The notes below the pieces were generated by a model. That model worked only from the letters and a program-made list of their open reading frames with translations, ran no database searches and was not told the DNA's origin. A DNA stretch of 53,120 nt from a virus, in IMG/VR virus record IMGVR_UViG_3300035633_000512, positions 1-53,120 of that record, one strand, 5' to 3'. Below are positions 36,951 through 47,069 of the stretch, in pieces. The translations under genes and the position numbers were made by a program. Every line of letters begins with the position of its first letter. Position 1 is the stretch's first letter.

Positions 36951-37734
36951 GGACAAGCTGACCCGCCTCATTCAGAAGGCCATGAACACCAAGCAGGCCG
37001 AGACTGCCTGGGACCTCGGGGACATCGACCTCGAACGGCGCCCGCTCGACCAGCGTGAGCACCCTGGCGCGGCAGCCATCCTCCTCGTGCGCGAGGCCAT
37101 GGCGCAGTTCGAGATCCCGTCCGAGGTGAGCCTCACCTACAAGGGCATGCGTCGCGCGTCGGGTCACGGGCAGCATCACCTGACCGACGGGCTCATTGAG
37201 GTCAACGCCGACTTCCGCTCCATCTCGGGCACCAAGCACCACGTCAACGTGCCGGTCATCGTGCACGGGGGCTACATGGTCTTCCCAGAAGTCTTTCAGC
37301 ACGAGGGTCAGACGCACGTCATGGCGCAGTCGGCCTTCGACGAAATCCTGAAGCGCGGCAACGTCTACCAGAAGATGCAGGACCGCAAGAATATGTACTC
37401 GCCGCACTTGGAGGAGCGCTCTTCGCCCGCGCCCGTCCCGGCGGTGGGCAACGGCCTGTTCGGCGTTCACGCGAGCAGCAAGCAGGCCGACCACACGCCT
37501 CACGGGCTCGACCCCGCCGAGCGTGACCACTCGCGGCAGCATCAGCCTGGTGACAAGGTCAAGCTCTCCAACGAAATCCAGGCACGCCTTCGTGGCGGTT
37601 CCCGCATCGTGTACACCGCAGGTACCGAGGTGACCGTCATTCGGGACATGGCCGGCGACGGGTACACGTACTACTGCGAGTTCCCTGACCGTCGCAGGGC
37701 GCCAGTCCACTATGCTGACCTCGCAGACGCCTGA
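36940..37734 (+). CDS. Hypothetical late protein (264 aa)
   Basis: The product starts MSRKDKLTRLIQKAMNTKQA. A central alpha/beta part (VSLTYKGMRRASGHGQHHLT and HVNVPVIVHGGYMVFPEVFQ) precedes a C-terminal SH3-like segment (GDKVKLSNEIQARLRGGSRI) like the one in the preceding protein. KQA motifs occur near residue 18 and before the C-terminal part. It overlaps both neighbours (11 and 23 nt), so translation is probably coupled to the terminase gene. The function is unknown. Confidence 0.6.
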   Translation: MSRKDKLTRLIQKAMNTKQAETAWDLGDIDLERRPLDQREHPGAAAILLVREAMAQFEIPSEVSLTYKGMRRASGHGQHHLTDGLIEVNADFRSISGTKHHVNVPVIVHGGYMVFPEVFQHEGQTHVMAQSAFDEILKRGNVYQKMQDRKNMYSPHLEERSSPAPVPAVGNGLFGVHASSKQADHTPHGLDPAERDHSRQHQPGDKVKLSNEIQARLRGGSRIVYTAGTEVTVIRDMAGDGYTYYCEFPDRRRAPVHYADLADA

Positions 37735-39784
37735 GCCTGCACTCGACGGCTTCCTCGACGACTTCCAGGCTGCGGTCCAGGAAGCGGTCGACGACCGTCC
37801 AGAGACCTCGGGTCGCCTGGACGAAGAGCGTCAGTACCTCGTTACGCCCGCGCCCAACGCCATCCGATGGTGCGTCGAACCGCAGTTCGGCAACATGCCG
37901 TCGCTGTACGAGTACACGCGCTCGTACCAAGTCGTGCGGGACGTGTTCCAGCTGCGCTGCCCGATCTGCAACCCCCGCGGCGACACCGACTGCTGGGGCA
38001 GGACGCGCACTCAGCTCGACGCCGAGTGGCTGCTCGAATGGTCGCCCAAGCACGAAGAGGACGTGTGCCCGAAGTGCGGGACCACGCGCTCCGAGTTCGA
38101 GGAAGACGGCCTCCTGAAGCGCATCAACGCGCTCCACCTCGTCTGTGGACAGCGTTCAGGCAAGTCAGTCGTCGCGGCCATGATCGGCACCTACGTCGAG
38201 CACCGCATCCTGACCATTGCGCACTCGACCCCAGGTGGGTTCAACGCGCATCTCGGTCTGACCATCAAGGACCCTTCCGAGATCACCTTCCTCGCCTCGA
38301 ACGAGATTCAGGGACAGGACACCATCTGGGCGAAGTACCGCGCCATGCGCGCAGACGCGCCCTGGTTCAAGCGCTACGTCTCGTGGGTCAAGGACCAGGA
38401 GGCGAAGCAGAACACGCCGCCGGGCATGGAGCGTTGGGTCTACTCCGAGGCCAACCGGAAGATCATCAACGAGCATCCGGACTGCAAGTTCATCATCAAC
38501 TCGCTGAACTCGAACTCGGCGGGTCTCCGTGGTCGAACCCGCATCTTCGGAGGCCTCGACGAGGTGTCGCACATGCAGGGCGGCGAGTCGCGATTTTCAG
38601 GGGATGAGATCTTCCGCTCGATCGACAACTCCCTGCAGACGGTCCGCTCGCGTACGAAGCTCGTGGGCTCGCTTCCGTGGCTGGGACTGCTCGCATCGGT
38701 CACCAGTCCGCTGTCCAAGGACGACAAGGGCATGCGCCTTCTGAAGGACCCGCCGGACAGCATGCTCACGTACCATCTGCCGACGTGGCAGTTCAACCCG
38801 TTCGAGCCACGGGAGAACTTCGACGCCCTCTACCAGAAGGACCCCGTCGGCACCGAGCGAGACTTTGGCGCGAACCCGCCGCTGGCTGCGCACCCTCTCA
38901 TCCACGACGTGGGCCGCTTCCATGACCTGGTGACTGACGCGACGCTGGAACCCGCCTGTCAGTTCGAGACGCCGATGTTCATGGAGTCCGGCCACAGCTA
39001 CATCGGGATCAAGGTCAAGGACCTGCGCCCTCGGTACAAGCGCTCGCACTTCATTGCGCTCGACGCTGGCAAGAACTTCGACGCCTTCTCGGGCGCGTGC
39101 GCGCACGGTGAGGTGTACGTGGACCCGGACTCGGGCGTTCAGCGCACGAAGACCGTCCTCGACTGGGTCTTTCGGATCCTGCCGCAGCTCGGCACTGAGG
39201 TGTACTACGACGACATCTACGGGGTCATCAAAGGGCTCATGCAGTCCATGCCGATTCAGCGCGTCGAGTTCGACCGCTGGAACTCGACTCAGCTCATTCA
39301 GCAGATCCGCCGCGCTGGCATCGAGGCGGAGCAGAAGTCTCTGAAGAACGAGGACTGGATCCGCTTCCGACAGGACGCCTACGCCGGCACCATCGCCATG
39401 TTCCCGCCCGCAGCCGGCGAATGGGACAAGCCCTCGGGTGAGTACATCGTCGACCCTCCGGACATGCACCCGCACACCTGCGCCCTGTACGAGTTGGAGG
39501 GTTTGGAAGAAGACCCTGAGACCCAGAAGGTGTACAACCCTCGTAAGGGCCTCGAACGCGGCTTCAACTCGAACGACACGGCCCAGGTCGTGGTGCACGT
39601 GCACAAGATGGTTCAGGACGTTGGCTACACCGAGCGCATGAACGACCGCTCCCGCGACGCGCGACGCAAGCGTGCGCAGGCGGGCGGACAGGACTTCATG
39701 CGCCAGGGGATGGGCGGTGTCTACAACATGTCTCGACTGGGCGGCGGAGGTCCGCGCAATTGGGGCTCCGGACGAGGCTGGTAA
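37712..39784 (+). CDS. terL: Terminase large subunit
   Basis: This 690-aa DNA-packaging motor has an ATPase with Walker A LVCGQRSGKSVVAAM and Walker B IFGGLDEVSH, and a C-terminal RNase H-like nuclease beginning HFIALDAGKNFDAFSGAC, with further acidic residues in VYYDDIYGVIKG. An N-terminal zinc-ribbon-like insert (RCPICNPRGDTDC and VCPKCGTT) precedes the ATPase, an uncommon addition. The Gly/Arg-rich C-terminal tail (MSRLGGGGPRNWGSGRGW) may contact the portal. It cuts concatemers and pumps DNA into the prohead through the portal encoded two genes downstream. Confidence 0.93.
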   Translation: MLTSQTPEPALDGFLDDFQAAVQEAVDDRPETSGRLDEERQYLVTPAPNAIRWCVEPQFGNMPSLYEYTRSYQVVRDVFQLRCPICNPRGDTDCWGRTRTQLDAEWLLEWSPKHEEDVCPKCGTTRSEFEEDGLLKRINALHLVCGQRSGKSVVAAMIGTYVEHRILTIAHSTPGGFNAHLGLTIKDPSEITFLASNEIQGQDTIWAKYRAMRADAPWFKRYVSWVKDQEAKQNTPPGMERWVYSEANRKIINEHPDCKFIINSLNSNSAGLRGRTRIFGGLDEVSHMQGGESRFSGDEIFRSIDNSLQTVRSRTKLVGSLPWLGLLASVTSPLSKDDKGMRLLKDPPDSMLTYHLPTWQFNPFEPRENFDALYQKDPVGTERDFGANPPLAAHPLIHDVGRFHDLVTDATLEPACQFETPMFMESGHSYIGIKVKDLRPRYKRSHFIALDAGKNFDAFSGACAHGEVYVDPDSGVQRTKTVLDWVFRILPQLGTEVYYDDIYGVIKGLMQSMPIQRVEFDRWNSTQLIQQIRRAGIEAEQKSLKNEDWIRFRQDAYAGTIAMFPPAAGEWDKPSGEYIVDPPDMHPHTCALYELEGLEEDPETQKVYNPRKGLERGFNSNDTAQVVVHVHKMVQDVGYTERMNDRSRDARRKRAQAGGQDFMRQGMGGVYNMSRLGGGGPRNWGSGRGW

Positions 39785-39785
39785 C

Positions 39786-42700
39786 ATGCAGGTTCTCTAC
39801 AAGGGACAGGTCGTCGGCAAGGTTGACGAGAACGAGGTGGGCTTTTGGTGGACGCCTCTGCACGAGGACGTCTTGCCCACGACAGGTCTGAAGGAGACGC
39901 TCGAAGAGGCCGTCGCCGAGATCGCCTACCGCTGTGAACTCCCCGCCGACCAACTCCAGGTGACCGCTGCCGTCAACGTGGTCGACGAGGCGCCCGAGTC
40001 TCATGACGACGCCTTCTGGGACACGAAGCAGCCCGGGCAGCTCGACACGCAGGACACCAACTTCCCCGCAGGCGAGATCAATCAGGACCTGTCCGGCGCC
40101 GACCCCTGGGCCAACCGACGTCAGCGTCAGGGCCAACTGCATCGGGCAGGCGCGCATCCCAGCTCGCATCCGCGGTTCAACCGGGAGGGCGATGAGCAGG
40201 GCAGCAGCGGCTCGCATCCGCACGCGGACGCGGCTCCGGTTTGGGACCCGAACGCTCAGGTCACGTGGAAGACCGACCAGGACTACCAGAACATCGCGCA
40301 GCAGTATGGACAGGTGACGCCCGGCGAGCACTCGAACCTGAAGTTCTACGACTACACACCCCACACTCAGTCGATTGATGACCTGGCCAAGGCGAAGGGC
40401 TACGACGTCTACCTCGCCGGTGGGAAGTACGAAAAGCCTGACCTGGAGCACCGCAACTACAACACAGGCCACCTGATGGTCTATGACCCTACGCCCGGCT
40501 CCGGGGGGACCTTCGACGACGAGCAGTACACGAAGGCCTGGCGGACCATTCACGAGCTGGCGCACGCTCAGGTCTACGAAGGTCTGAACGAGATGTACGG
40601 CGAGGGCCGCCGCATCGGCAAGCTCGGCTGGCAGCGTTCGCCCCGCGAAGCGAAGCGTGCCGTGCACTGGGAGTGGCTCGCCGCCCACCGTCAGCGTGAG
40701 CTGGCCGAAGAGTACCTCGACTACCACGTGCCGGACGAAGTGTTCAACATGGAACTCAACACCGTCATGCATGACGCCGTGCACCGTGCCATCACAGGCA
40801 AGTTCACGAACCCCGACCTCGAAGGCTTCGTGCCGTCCAAGGAGAAGGTCCCGTTGGAGGTCGCTCTTGGCATGATCGACGAGGCCGCGCGCAAGCTCGG
40901 GCTGCCTGACGATGAGTCGGTGCTCACACCTGAGCAGAAGAAGGAGCTGCGCCAGCGCAAGGCAGCAGGCGCGGACGACGAAACCTGGGCGCGCATTCAA
41001 CAGCTCGAAGAGCAGGCACTGGCCGCCTACGAGCGCGGCGACTTCCAGACCGCCGAGAACCTCGACGCCGAGTACGCAGACTTGGTCGAGTCGCTTGGGC
41101 AGGCCGACGCGGAGGACGAGTCGGTCTATGACCTCGACCCGTTCCACCAGGCTCTGTGGGAGATGGCCGAAGCCTACGAAGCGTTCCAGACGCGTGAACT
41201 CTACAACGGCACGGTCTTGACCAAGGATGCCCTGATTGAGCGTTTGGGTGGGATCGTCTTCGAACTCACGGGCAACCGCTTCCCGGCAGCGCAGCTGCTT
41301 GACGCCGCGCAGGACGCAGCCGCTCGCATGTCGGAGCTGCGCGGGCGTGGACGCAAGTCGGCCACGCAGCGCTGGTACCACGGCAGTGATGCGCCTCTGG
41401 ACGGCTTTGATGCGCCGCGACCGAAGTTCTCGGGAGCTGTGTTCTTGTCGCCCACACCCTCATTCGCTGCACTGCACGGCCCGCATGTCTACGAGGCGTT
41501 CCCTCGTGTCTCGACGATCTTTGAAGGGGCTGACCTGGTGCGCCCGGACGCCAGGTATTGGCCGCCTGATGAGTCTGAGCTGACTCCACTGGGGCGCGCT
41601 CTTCTTGAACTGGTGGACGGCGACCGCGAGGTGGTCGCGTGGGCGGTGCGAGAGGGGTACGACATCATCGAAGACGCGCGGGTCGTCGACCTACTGAAGC
41701 GTTGGGGCTACGACGCTGCGTATGTTCAGGGCGACGGGCCGCGCAACTTGATGGTTTTCGACCCACACCACGTTGAACTGAGTCAGCGCAAGTCGGCCAC
41801 ACCGTCAGGGCATGAGCTAGGTGACCTCACAGAAGACCCAGAGCTGGACAACCACACGCGTCAGCCGACACCGCGCAAGCTCGATGACGCGTTCCGCTGG
41901 AACGAGTCCTACTCGTCCGAGAACCAGTTCGAGGACCCGAACCTGAAGCTCGGTCAGCGTGCGGACGAGGACGACTACTCCTGGCTGGATGACGACGAAG
42001 ACGAGGGCTTCGACTGGGAGAACGTCTTCCCAGAGCCCGAAGAGGGCCAGGGACTGGCGGACGTCCTGGAACCGCTCCCTGACCCGGAGCCCGAGTCGCC
42101 AGACCTTCTCGACAGGGTACGCTTCGAGTTCGAAGGGCCGCGCGAGTGGCCTGAGAAGATCAACCCGCGTGACCCGCCTGAGGTGGAGATCCGACCGATG
42201 GTCGACAACCGAAGCCTCGGCTATCTGGTCCTCATGCTCTTGCGAGACGCTGAAGGGCGTCCCTTCGCACGGGTCACCGGTGCGAACATCGCACATGGAC
42301 TCCGCGGCTATGGCCTCGGCAAGCAGATGTATCGCGTCGCTCTCGACTGGGTGCGTGACCAGAACGCATGGATGGAGTCGGACACGGCCGTTTCGGAAGC
42401 GGCTCGTCGCGTCTGGCGCTCGTTGATGCAAGACGCTTTGGTCTCAAAGCGCTTCGCCCCAGGTCGTAACGTCGTCATCCACGAAGACCAAAGCGGCGAA
42501 GATTTCCCCTGGAGCTACGGACGCGACTGGGCACCTGAGCTGCACCAGCAGTACCGAAGCGCTCAGCGAGACCGCATGCCGGTGGCGTGTGTCGACCTCG
42601 ACGGCACCATTCTCGAAGACCCCGACTACGACATCACCGAGCCGTCGGGTCAGCCTGGGCTCGGCGAACCCAAGCGTGGCGCAGCTAGCGCTCTGCAGTC

Positions 42701-44834
42701 GCTCAAAGGGCTCGGCTGGACGCTCATCATCCACACTGCCCGCTTCTCGAAAGCACGCACGCCTGCGCAAGCCGAGCAGATGCGCGACGAGATCGAGGAC
42801 CACCTGCAGCGCGCGAATGTTCCCTTCGACGACGTAGCGACGGGCCCGAAGCCCATCGCGGACTACTACATCGACGATAAGGCCGTCGCCTTCAACGGCG
42901 ATTGGTGGGCAACGACCAAGCGCCTCACCGTCCAAGGACAGACGTCTGGGTACGCCTACCACACGACGCCTCATCAGAACCTCGACGACATCGCCCGAGA
43001 GGGATTGATGCCTTACGCACCTGATTACGGGACCGACCAAGAGGCTTGGCCTGACGGCGGCGAGGAAGACCGTATCTACTTCAGCCCAACAGAGCAGGGC
43101 ACTGAGCCCTTTCAACACTCGTCAGGACAACCAATCCTCCGCGTCCCGATGAGTGCCATCTCGGGACGGGAACGCTATACGGGAGACATGTACGCGCGTC
43201 ATGCCATCCCGCCGTCGGTCATCGAGGTGAGGACCGAAGACGGCTACGTGCCCATCCAGTCGTTTGTCCGTCAGGCCTACCTGAAGCCGGACAAGGAGCC
43301 GGGCGCCTCGCTCGTCGTAGTCGTGCCTGTGCCTATGGACTGGCCTGAGGTCAAGGACAACGGCCCCGCGCACCTGACCCTCGCTTACATGAAGGGGCCG
43401 CACAGCGAAGACGACATCGACCTCGCGCACTCGCTGGTACGTGAGGTTGCAGACAACCATGCGCCCTTCGACCTGGAGTTCGAGCCGGGTGTGGCGTGGT
43501 TCGAAAACGACAAGGGCGAGTCGATCGCACACAAGCGGCCTGAGGCTGGGCTTGACCAACTCACCGCGATGGCCAACGAACTGGTCGCTCTTTTGGTCGA
43601 GCACGGGTTCGAGGTCGGTCACGCTGACGAGCCGTTCAAAGCGCATGCGACCCTGAAGTACTGCGACGGGCGTAACTATGACGGCCCGGTTCCTGAGGGT
43701 GGCTTCCGCGTGGACCACATCAACCTCTGGGGTGCGAACGAGGAAGGCTACGAGCTGCCCCTCCGCAGAGGACGTACCGCCGCCGCGCTGCAGTCGCCAC
43801 CTCGCATGGTCGAGGATGTGCTCGAAGGCATTCGCGAAGCCGACGAGCCGGGGACCTTCATCGTGCCGTTCAACCCAGAGGACTGGCGCTACGCCGACGT
43901 GGCTCAGGCGCGCTTTCCGCTGGTCGTCGAAGTCTTCCATCCCAAGGACTTCAAGGCCGGAGACGCGGCGTACGCGCCGCACGACCGCACACTGAAGCTC
44001 CCCATCGACGCGTCCTATCAAACCGTCATCCACGAGATGACGCACTACACGCAGCACCTGCTGTCGGGCCGCGCGTCGGACATTCTGCAGCCTGACACAC
44101 GCGGCTACCCGTCGCCCCGGATTCAGACCGGCAACCCGTTCTACGAGATGGCCGAAGAGCTGAAGGCCGGAGGCGAGCACGCGCTCAGCGACGTCGAGTT
44201 CTGGCCCCGCGTCATGGAGTACGTCAGCATGGTCAAGCACATGGTGTCGCCGGGCGTCTTCGCTCGCGACGTCGGTCTGCGTGGCGTTCCGCGACAGGGC
44301 TTCTTCAAGACGTTGAAGGAGCGCGCACCGGCCAAGTGGCGCCAAGCAGTGAAGTACGCCTACCAGAACCTCTTCGCACAGGAAGAGCTGACGCCCTCCG
44401 AGTGGGCGATGTTCGGCCCGGACCCGAAGCTCCCTGAGCGCGACGCAGCAGGCACCGAGCTGGACCTGACTGGCAACCCGAACGATTGGGGTGACGAGTC
44501 TGGGGCCGGGACCCGCACCGACCTGAGCGTGAATCCGTACGGCGGACGCGACCAGCTCCTGAACCGTGCGGGCTCTGCGAACTGGGACAAGACCGTCCAG
44601 GCCGAGGCGAACCGCATGCTCGGACTGATGCTCGACCGAGGCCAGATGCGCTTCCGCTTCAGTCGAATCTCGAACCAAGGCAAGCGACAGCGCGACGCCG
44701 CCAACTTCCTCGTTCAGCGCGGGCTCGCCCACATCGTGGCGAAGCGCCAGATGAACGCGGACATGATTGTGACCATGGCACCTGGCGCGGGAGTTGCAGC
44801 GCAACCCGCTGAGGCGTACCCTACGGAGGGCTGA
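39786..44834 (+). CDS. Giant polyvalent protein with seven predicted enzyme domains
   Basis: This is one 1682-aa frame. Domains in order: zincin 1 (HELAH at 256-260, in AWRTIHELAHAQVYEGL); ADP-ribosyltransferase-like 1 (YHGS at 531-534 to about 665); GNAT acetyltransferase (about 800-898, LRGYGLGKQMYRVALDWV and VSEAARRVWRSL); HAD phosphatase (VDLDGTI at 936, IIHTAR, YYIDDKAV at about 1027); ART/KptA-like 2 (YHTTP at 1058 to about 1160); 2H phosphoesterase (HLT at 1196-1198 and HAT at 1287-1289); zincin 2 (HEMTH at 1416-1420). This matches the polyvalent-protein concept for phage proteins injected with DNA. Basic-[S/T/Q]-A motifs sit at several domain borders. ATG 39786 is 1 nt after terL, with GAGG upstream. 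Individual activities are predictions. Confidence 0.8.
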   Translation: MQVLYKGQVVGKVDENEVGFWWTPLHEDVLPTTGLKETLEEAVAEIAYRCELPADQLQVTAAVNVVDEAPESHDDAFWDTKQPGQLDTQDTNFPAGEINQDLSGADPWANRRQRQGQLHRAGAHPSSHPRFNREGDEQGSSGSHPHADAAPVWDPNAQVTWKTDQDYQNIAQQYGQVTPGEHSNLKFYDYTPHTQSIDDLAKAKGYDVYLAGGKYEKPDLEHRNYNTGHLMVYDPTPGSGGTFDDEQYTKAWRTIHELAHAQVYEGLNEMYGEGRRIGKLGWQRSPREAKRAVHWEWLAAHRQRELAEEYLDYHVPDEVFNMELNTVMHDAVHRAITGKFTNPDLEGFVPSKEKVPLEVALGMIDEAARKLGLPDDESVLTPEQKKELRQRKAAGADDETWARIQQLEEQALAAYERGDFQTAENLDAEYADLVESLGQADAEDESVYDLDPFHQALWEMAEAYEAFQTRELYNGTVLTKDALIERLGGIVFELTGNRFPAAQLLDAAQDAAARMSELRGRGRKSATQRWYHGSDAPLDGFDAPRPKFSGAVFLSPTPSFAALHGPHVYEAFPRVSTIFEGADLVRPDARYWPPDESELTPLGRALLELVDGDREVVAWAVREGYDIIEDARVVDLLKRWGYDAAYVQGDGPRNLMVFDPHHVELSQRKSATPSGHELGDLTEDPELDNHTRQPTPRKLDDAFRWNESYSSENQFEDPNLKLGQRADEDDYSWLDDDEDEGFDWENVFPEPEEGQGLADVLEPLPDPEPESPDLLDRVRFEFEGPREWPEKINPRDPPEVEIRPMVDNRSLGYLVLMLLRDAEGRPFARVTGANIAHGLRGYGLGKQMYRVALDWVRDQNAWMESDTAVSEAARRVWRSLMQDALVSKRFAPGRNVVIHEDQSGEDFPWSYGRDWAPELHQQYRSAQRDRMPVACVDLDGTILEDPDYDITEPSGQPGLGEPKRGAASALQSLKGLGWTLIIHTARFSKARTPAQAEQMRDEIEDHLQRANVPFDDVATGPKPIADYYIDDKAVAFNGDWWATTKRLTVQGQTSGYAYHTTPHQNLDDIAREGLMPYAPDYGTDQEAWPDGGEEDRIYFSPTEQGTEPFQHSSGQPILRVPMSAISGRERYTGDMYARHAIPPSVIEVRTEDGYVPIQSFVRQAYLKPDKEPGASLVVVVPVPMDWPEVKDNGPAHLTLAYMKGPHSEDDIDLAHSLVREVADNHAPFDLEFEPGVAWFENDKGESIAHKRPEAGLDQLTAMANELVALLVEHGFEVGHADEPFKAHATLKYCDGRNYDGPVPEGGFRVDHINLWGANEEGYELPLRRGRTAAALQSPPRMVEDVLEGIREADEPGTFIVPFNPEDWRYADVAQARFPLVVEVFHPKDFKAGDAAYAPHDRTLKLPIDASYQTVIHEMTHYTQHLLSGRASDILQPDTRGYPSPRIQTGNPFYEMAEELKAGGEHALSDVEFWPRVMEYVSMVKHMVSPGVFARDVGLRGVPRQGFFKTLKERAPAKWRQAVKYAYQNLFAQEELTPSEWAMFGPDPKLPERDAAGTELDLTGNPNDWGDESGAGTRTDLSVNPYGGRDQLLNRAGSANWDKTVQAEANRMLGLMLDRGQMRFRFSRISNQGKRQRDAANFLVQRGLAHIVAKRQMNADMIVTMAPGAGVAAQPAEAYPTEG

Positions 44835-44840
44835 ACCAGC

Positions 44841-47069
44841 ATGAGTGAGATCGAAGTCTTCAGCCCCTACGGCGACCCCCGCAAGCAGGCCAGCCGCCGG
44901 GCGCCTCTGATGTCACCGCGAGGTCCCGACACGCCGCACGGGCTCACAGGACGTCAGGTGGAGCGTATGGCGAGCCGCATGGAGGAGTTTCTCCCCAAGC
45001 TCGGCTCGAAGTACGGCAGCGTCAACGACGTCCTCGGTGACATCCTCCCGGACGGGGCGACGCTGTCACCAGGCGCTGGGGCCGGCTATAGGGAAGCCCT
45101 GCGCCGGCACGCGAACATTCCCGCCGGGGCGGGCGGGTTTGGAGGCTCGGGCGTCGGTGGGCAGGGCGTCTTCCAGACGACGCAGCGTCCGTACCAGCCC
45201 GAGTTCGAGTCGCCCGACCGTCAGCAGTACCCGGTCCATCGGATCCTGGCGAACCGCTACTGGCGCCTGTTCTACAAGCTCGACCACGTCATCGGCAACG
45301 GCATCGACATGTACGGTGACCTGCCCTGGGGCAACTGCGAGTTCAGCGGCGACGGTGTCGACGGCGAGGTGAAGGACATGATGGAGCTGGCCTGGGACGA
45401 GTGTCAGATGCGCTCCATCTTGCCGGCCGCTACCCGTGAGTTCTTCGTCGTGGGCGAAGCGGCGCCACACCTGTTTTGGGACGACACCAAGGGGATCTGG
45501 ACCTACTGCGCACTCCACAACCCGGACCAGCTGGAGGTGGTCGACGCGCCCTTCATCAAGATGGACCCGGTGGTCGAGTTCATCCCGGACCAACGCCTGC
45601 AACAGGTGCTGACCTCGAACCATCAGATGCTCCGGCACGTGCGCGACTCGATGCCGACTGAGCTTCTGACGCGCCTGATGGCCCGACAGAACATCCCCCT
45701 GTCGCCGGTCAACTTCACGTTCCTTCCGCGCAAGCTCCACCCCTACGACACGCGCGGCACCTCGATCTGCAGTCGCATGTGGCGAATCCTCATGTACGAG
45801 GATGCTATCTACAACGCGTCCATCGCGACCGCCCGCCGGCACGCTGGCCCCATCAAGGTGGCCAAGCTCGGTAACCCACAGAACGACTGGATTCCGGGTC
45901 CTGAGCACGAGCGCAAGCTCCTGGAGCTGCTGGCTCAGGCCGAGCTGGACCCGAACGCCTGGCTTGTCTACCACTACGGCATCAACTTCGAGCTGGTCGG
46001 CACGACCGAGCGCGTGATGACCATCGACAAGCACAACGAGACCATCGAGCGCGTGAAGCTGATCGCTTTGGGCATCAGCAAGGCCTTCCTCCACGGGGAA
46101 GTTACATATGCATCGGCCGCTTCTGGGCTCACTGTGTTCCTGTCGCGCCTGAAGGCGCTGCGCCAGTACTTCGAAGCGAAGTGGCTTCTGCCCAAGTTCT
46201 TCTTCCAGATGGCGAAGATCAACAAGTGGGTGAAGCCGACGCAGGCCGAGCTGTCTTCGCGTGTGCGCATCCGCCGTTCGCATCGCGAGCTGTCCGAGGA
46301 CGCTCGCTACATCGTGCCGAAGCTGGAGTGGGACCGCACGCTCGACGCGTCCGTCGACAGCGAGATGCTCGGCGCGCTGGAGGCACTTCAGAACCTCGGC
46401 GTGCAGGTCAGCAAGTCCACGATCATGTCCCTGGTCGGACGCGATTTTGAAGACGAGACAAAGCAGCGCAAGAAGGACTACGAGTTCGAGAAGGAGAACC
46501 TGCCTCCTGAGATGCTCGTGCAGCCGGACGCCGAGGGTGGAGGCGGCGGTCCGTCCATGCTTCCGGGCATGGACCCGGGCGCCTTCGGAGACGTTGCCCC
46601 CGACCTGGAGGGCGGCGAAGGTCCGCCTCCGGACGCCGCCGGCCCTGCCCCCGAGGGCGCAGGCTACAACGCCGACGACGGCTCTACGGGCGCACCGGCC
46701 CCCGACCCCTTCGAAAAGGGCGACCGGGTCAACATCTGGACCAAGTTCGACATCCGCGACCTGATGGACCTCCTCGACGGCGAGGAGCCCGAGGACGAGC
46801 CCTGGCTGGGTGCCTTCAAGGACCCCGACGTCCGCTACGCCCTGAAGGGCGAAAACCGCCAGGAAATCTTCGAGGCGGTGAAGGAGTACCTGGAGCGCGA
46901 GGAGTTCCCGCCAAGCTCGGTCCGGGCGCTTGTTGACATCCTCAAAGAGATGAACGTCATCAAGCGAGGCAGCGCAGCCCGCGCTCCCAGCGAACGTGCG
47001 CGTGAGGCGCAACTCCTTGATATGATTGATGGTTATGGCGGAAATGACCTCTTGACAGGTAGAGGGTAA
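44841..47069 (+). CDS. Portal protein
   Basis: The 742-aa product has the pattern of large-phage portal proteins: YPVHRILANRYWRLFYKLDH, NGIDMYGDLPW, then RSILPAATREFFVVGEAAPH, HPYDTRGTSICSRMWRILM and the stem helix region ALGISKAFLHGEVTYASAAS. It forms the dodecameric DNA gate at one head vertex, onto which the terminase docks. A C-terminal extension of about 180 residues is Gly/Pro/Asp-rich and then helical, longer than usual. A basic PRKQASRRA motif lies near the N-terminus and could be a processing site. GGAGGG lies about 10 nt before the ATG. Confidence 0.85.
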   Translation: MSEIEVFSPYGDPRKQASRRAPLMSPRGPDTPHGLTGRQVERMASRMEEFLPKLGSKYGSVNDVLGDILPDGATLSPGAGAGYREALRRHANIPAGAGGFGGSGVGGQGVFQTTQRPYQPEFESPDRQQYPVHRILANRYWRLFYKLDHVIGNGIDMYGDLPWGNCEFSGDGVDGEVKDMMELAWDECQMRSILPAATREFFVVGEAAPHLFWDDTKGIWTYCALHNPDQLEVVDAPFIKMDPVVEFIPDQRLQQVLTSNHQMLRHVRDSMPTELLTRLMARQNIPLSPVNFTFLPRKLHPYDTRGTSICSRMWRILMYEDAIYNASIATARRHAGPIKVAKLGNPQNDWIPGPEHERKLLELLAQAELDPNAWLVYHYGINFELVGTTERVMTIDKHNETIERVKLIALGISKAFLHGEVTYASAASGLTVFLSRLKALRQYFEAKWLLPKFFFQMAKINKWVKPTQAELSSRVRIRRSHRELSEDARYIVPKLEWDRTLDASVDSEMLGALEALQNLGVQVSKSTIMSLVGRDFEDETKQRKKDYEFEKENLPPEMLVQPDAEGGGGGPSMLPGMDPGAFGDVAPDLEGGEGPPPDAAGPAPEGAGYNADDGSTGAPAPDPFEKGDRVNIWTKFDIRDLMDLLDGEEPEDEPWLGAFKDPDVRYALKGENRQEIFEAVKEYLEREEFPPSSVRALVDILKEMNVIKRGSAARAPSERAREAQLLDMIDGYGGNDLLTGRG

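Noticed and set aside
47052-47058. TTGACA box in the end of the portal gene
   Set aside because: No -10 box lies 16-19 nt downstream; the better-supported promoter is the late-type motif just after it.
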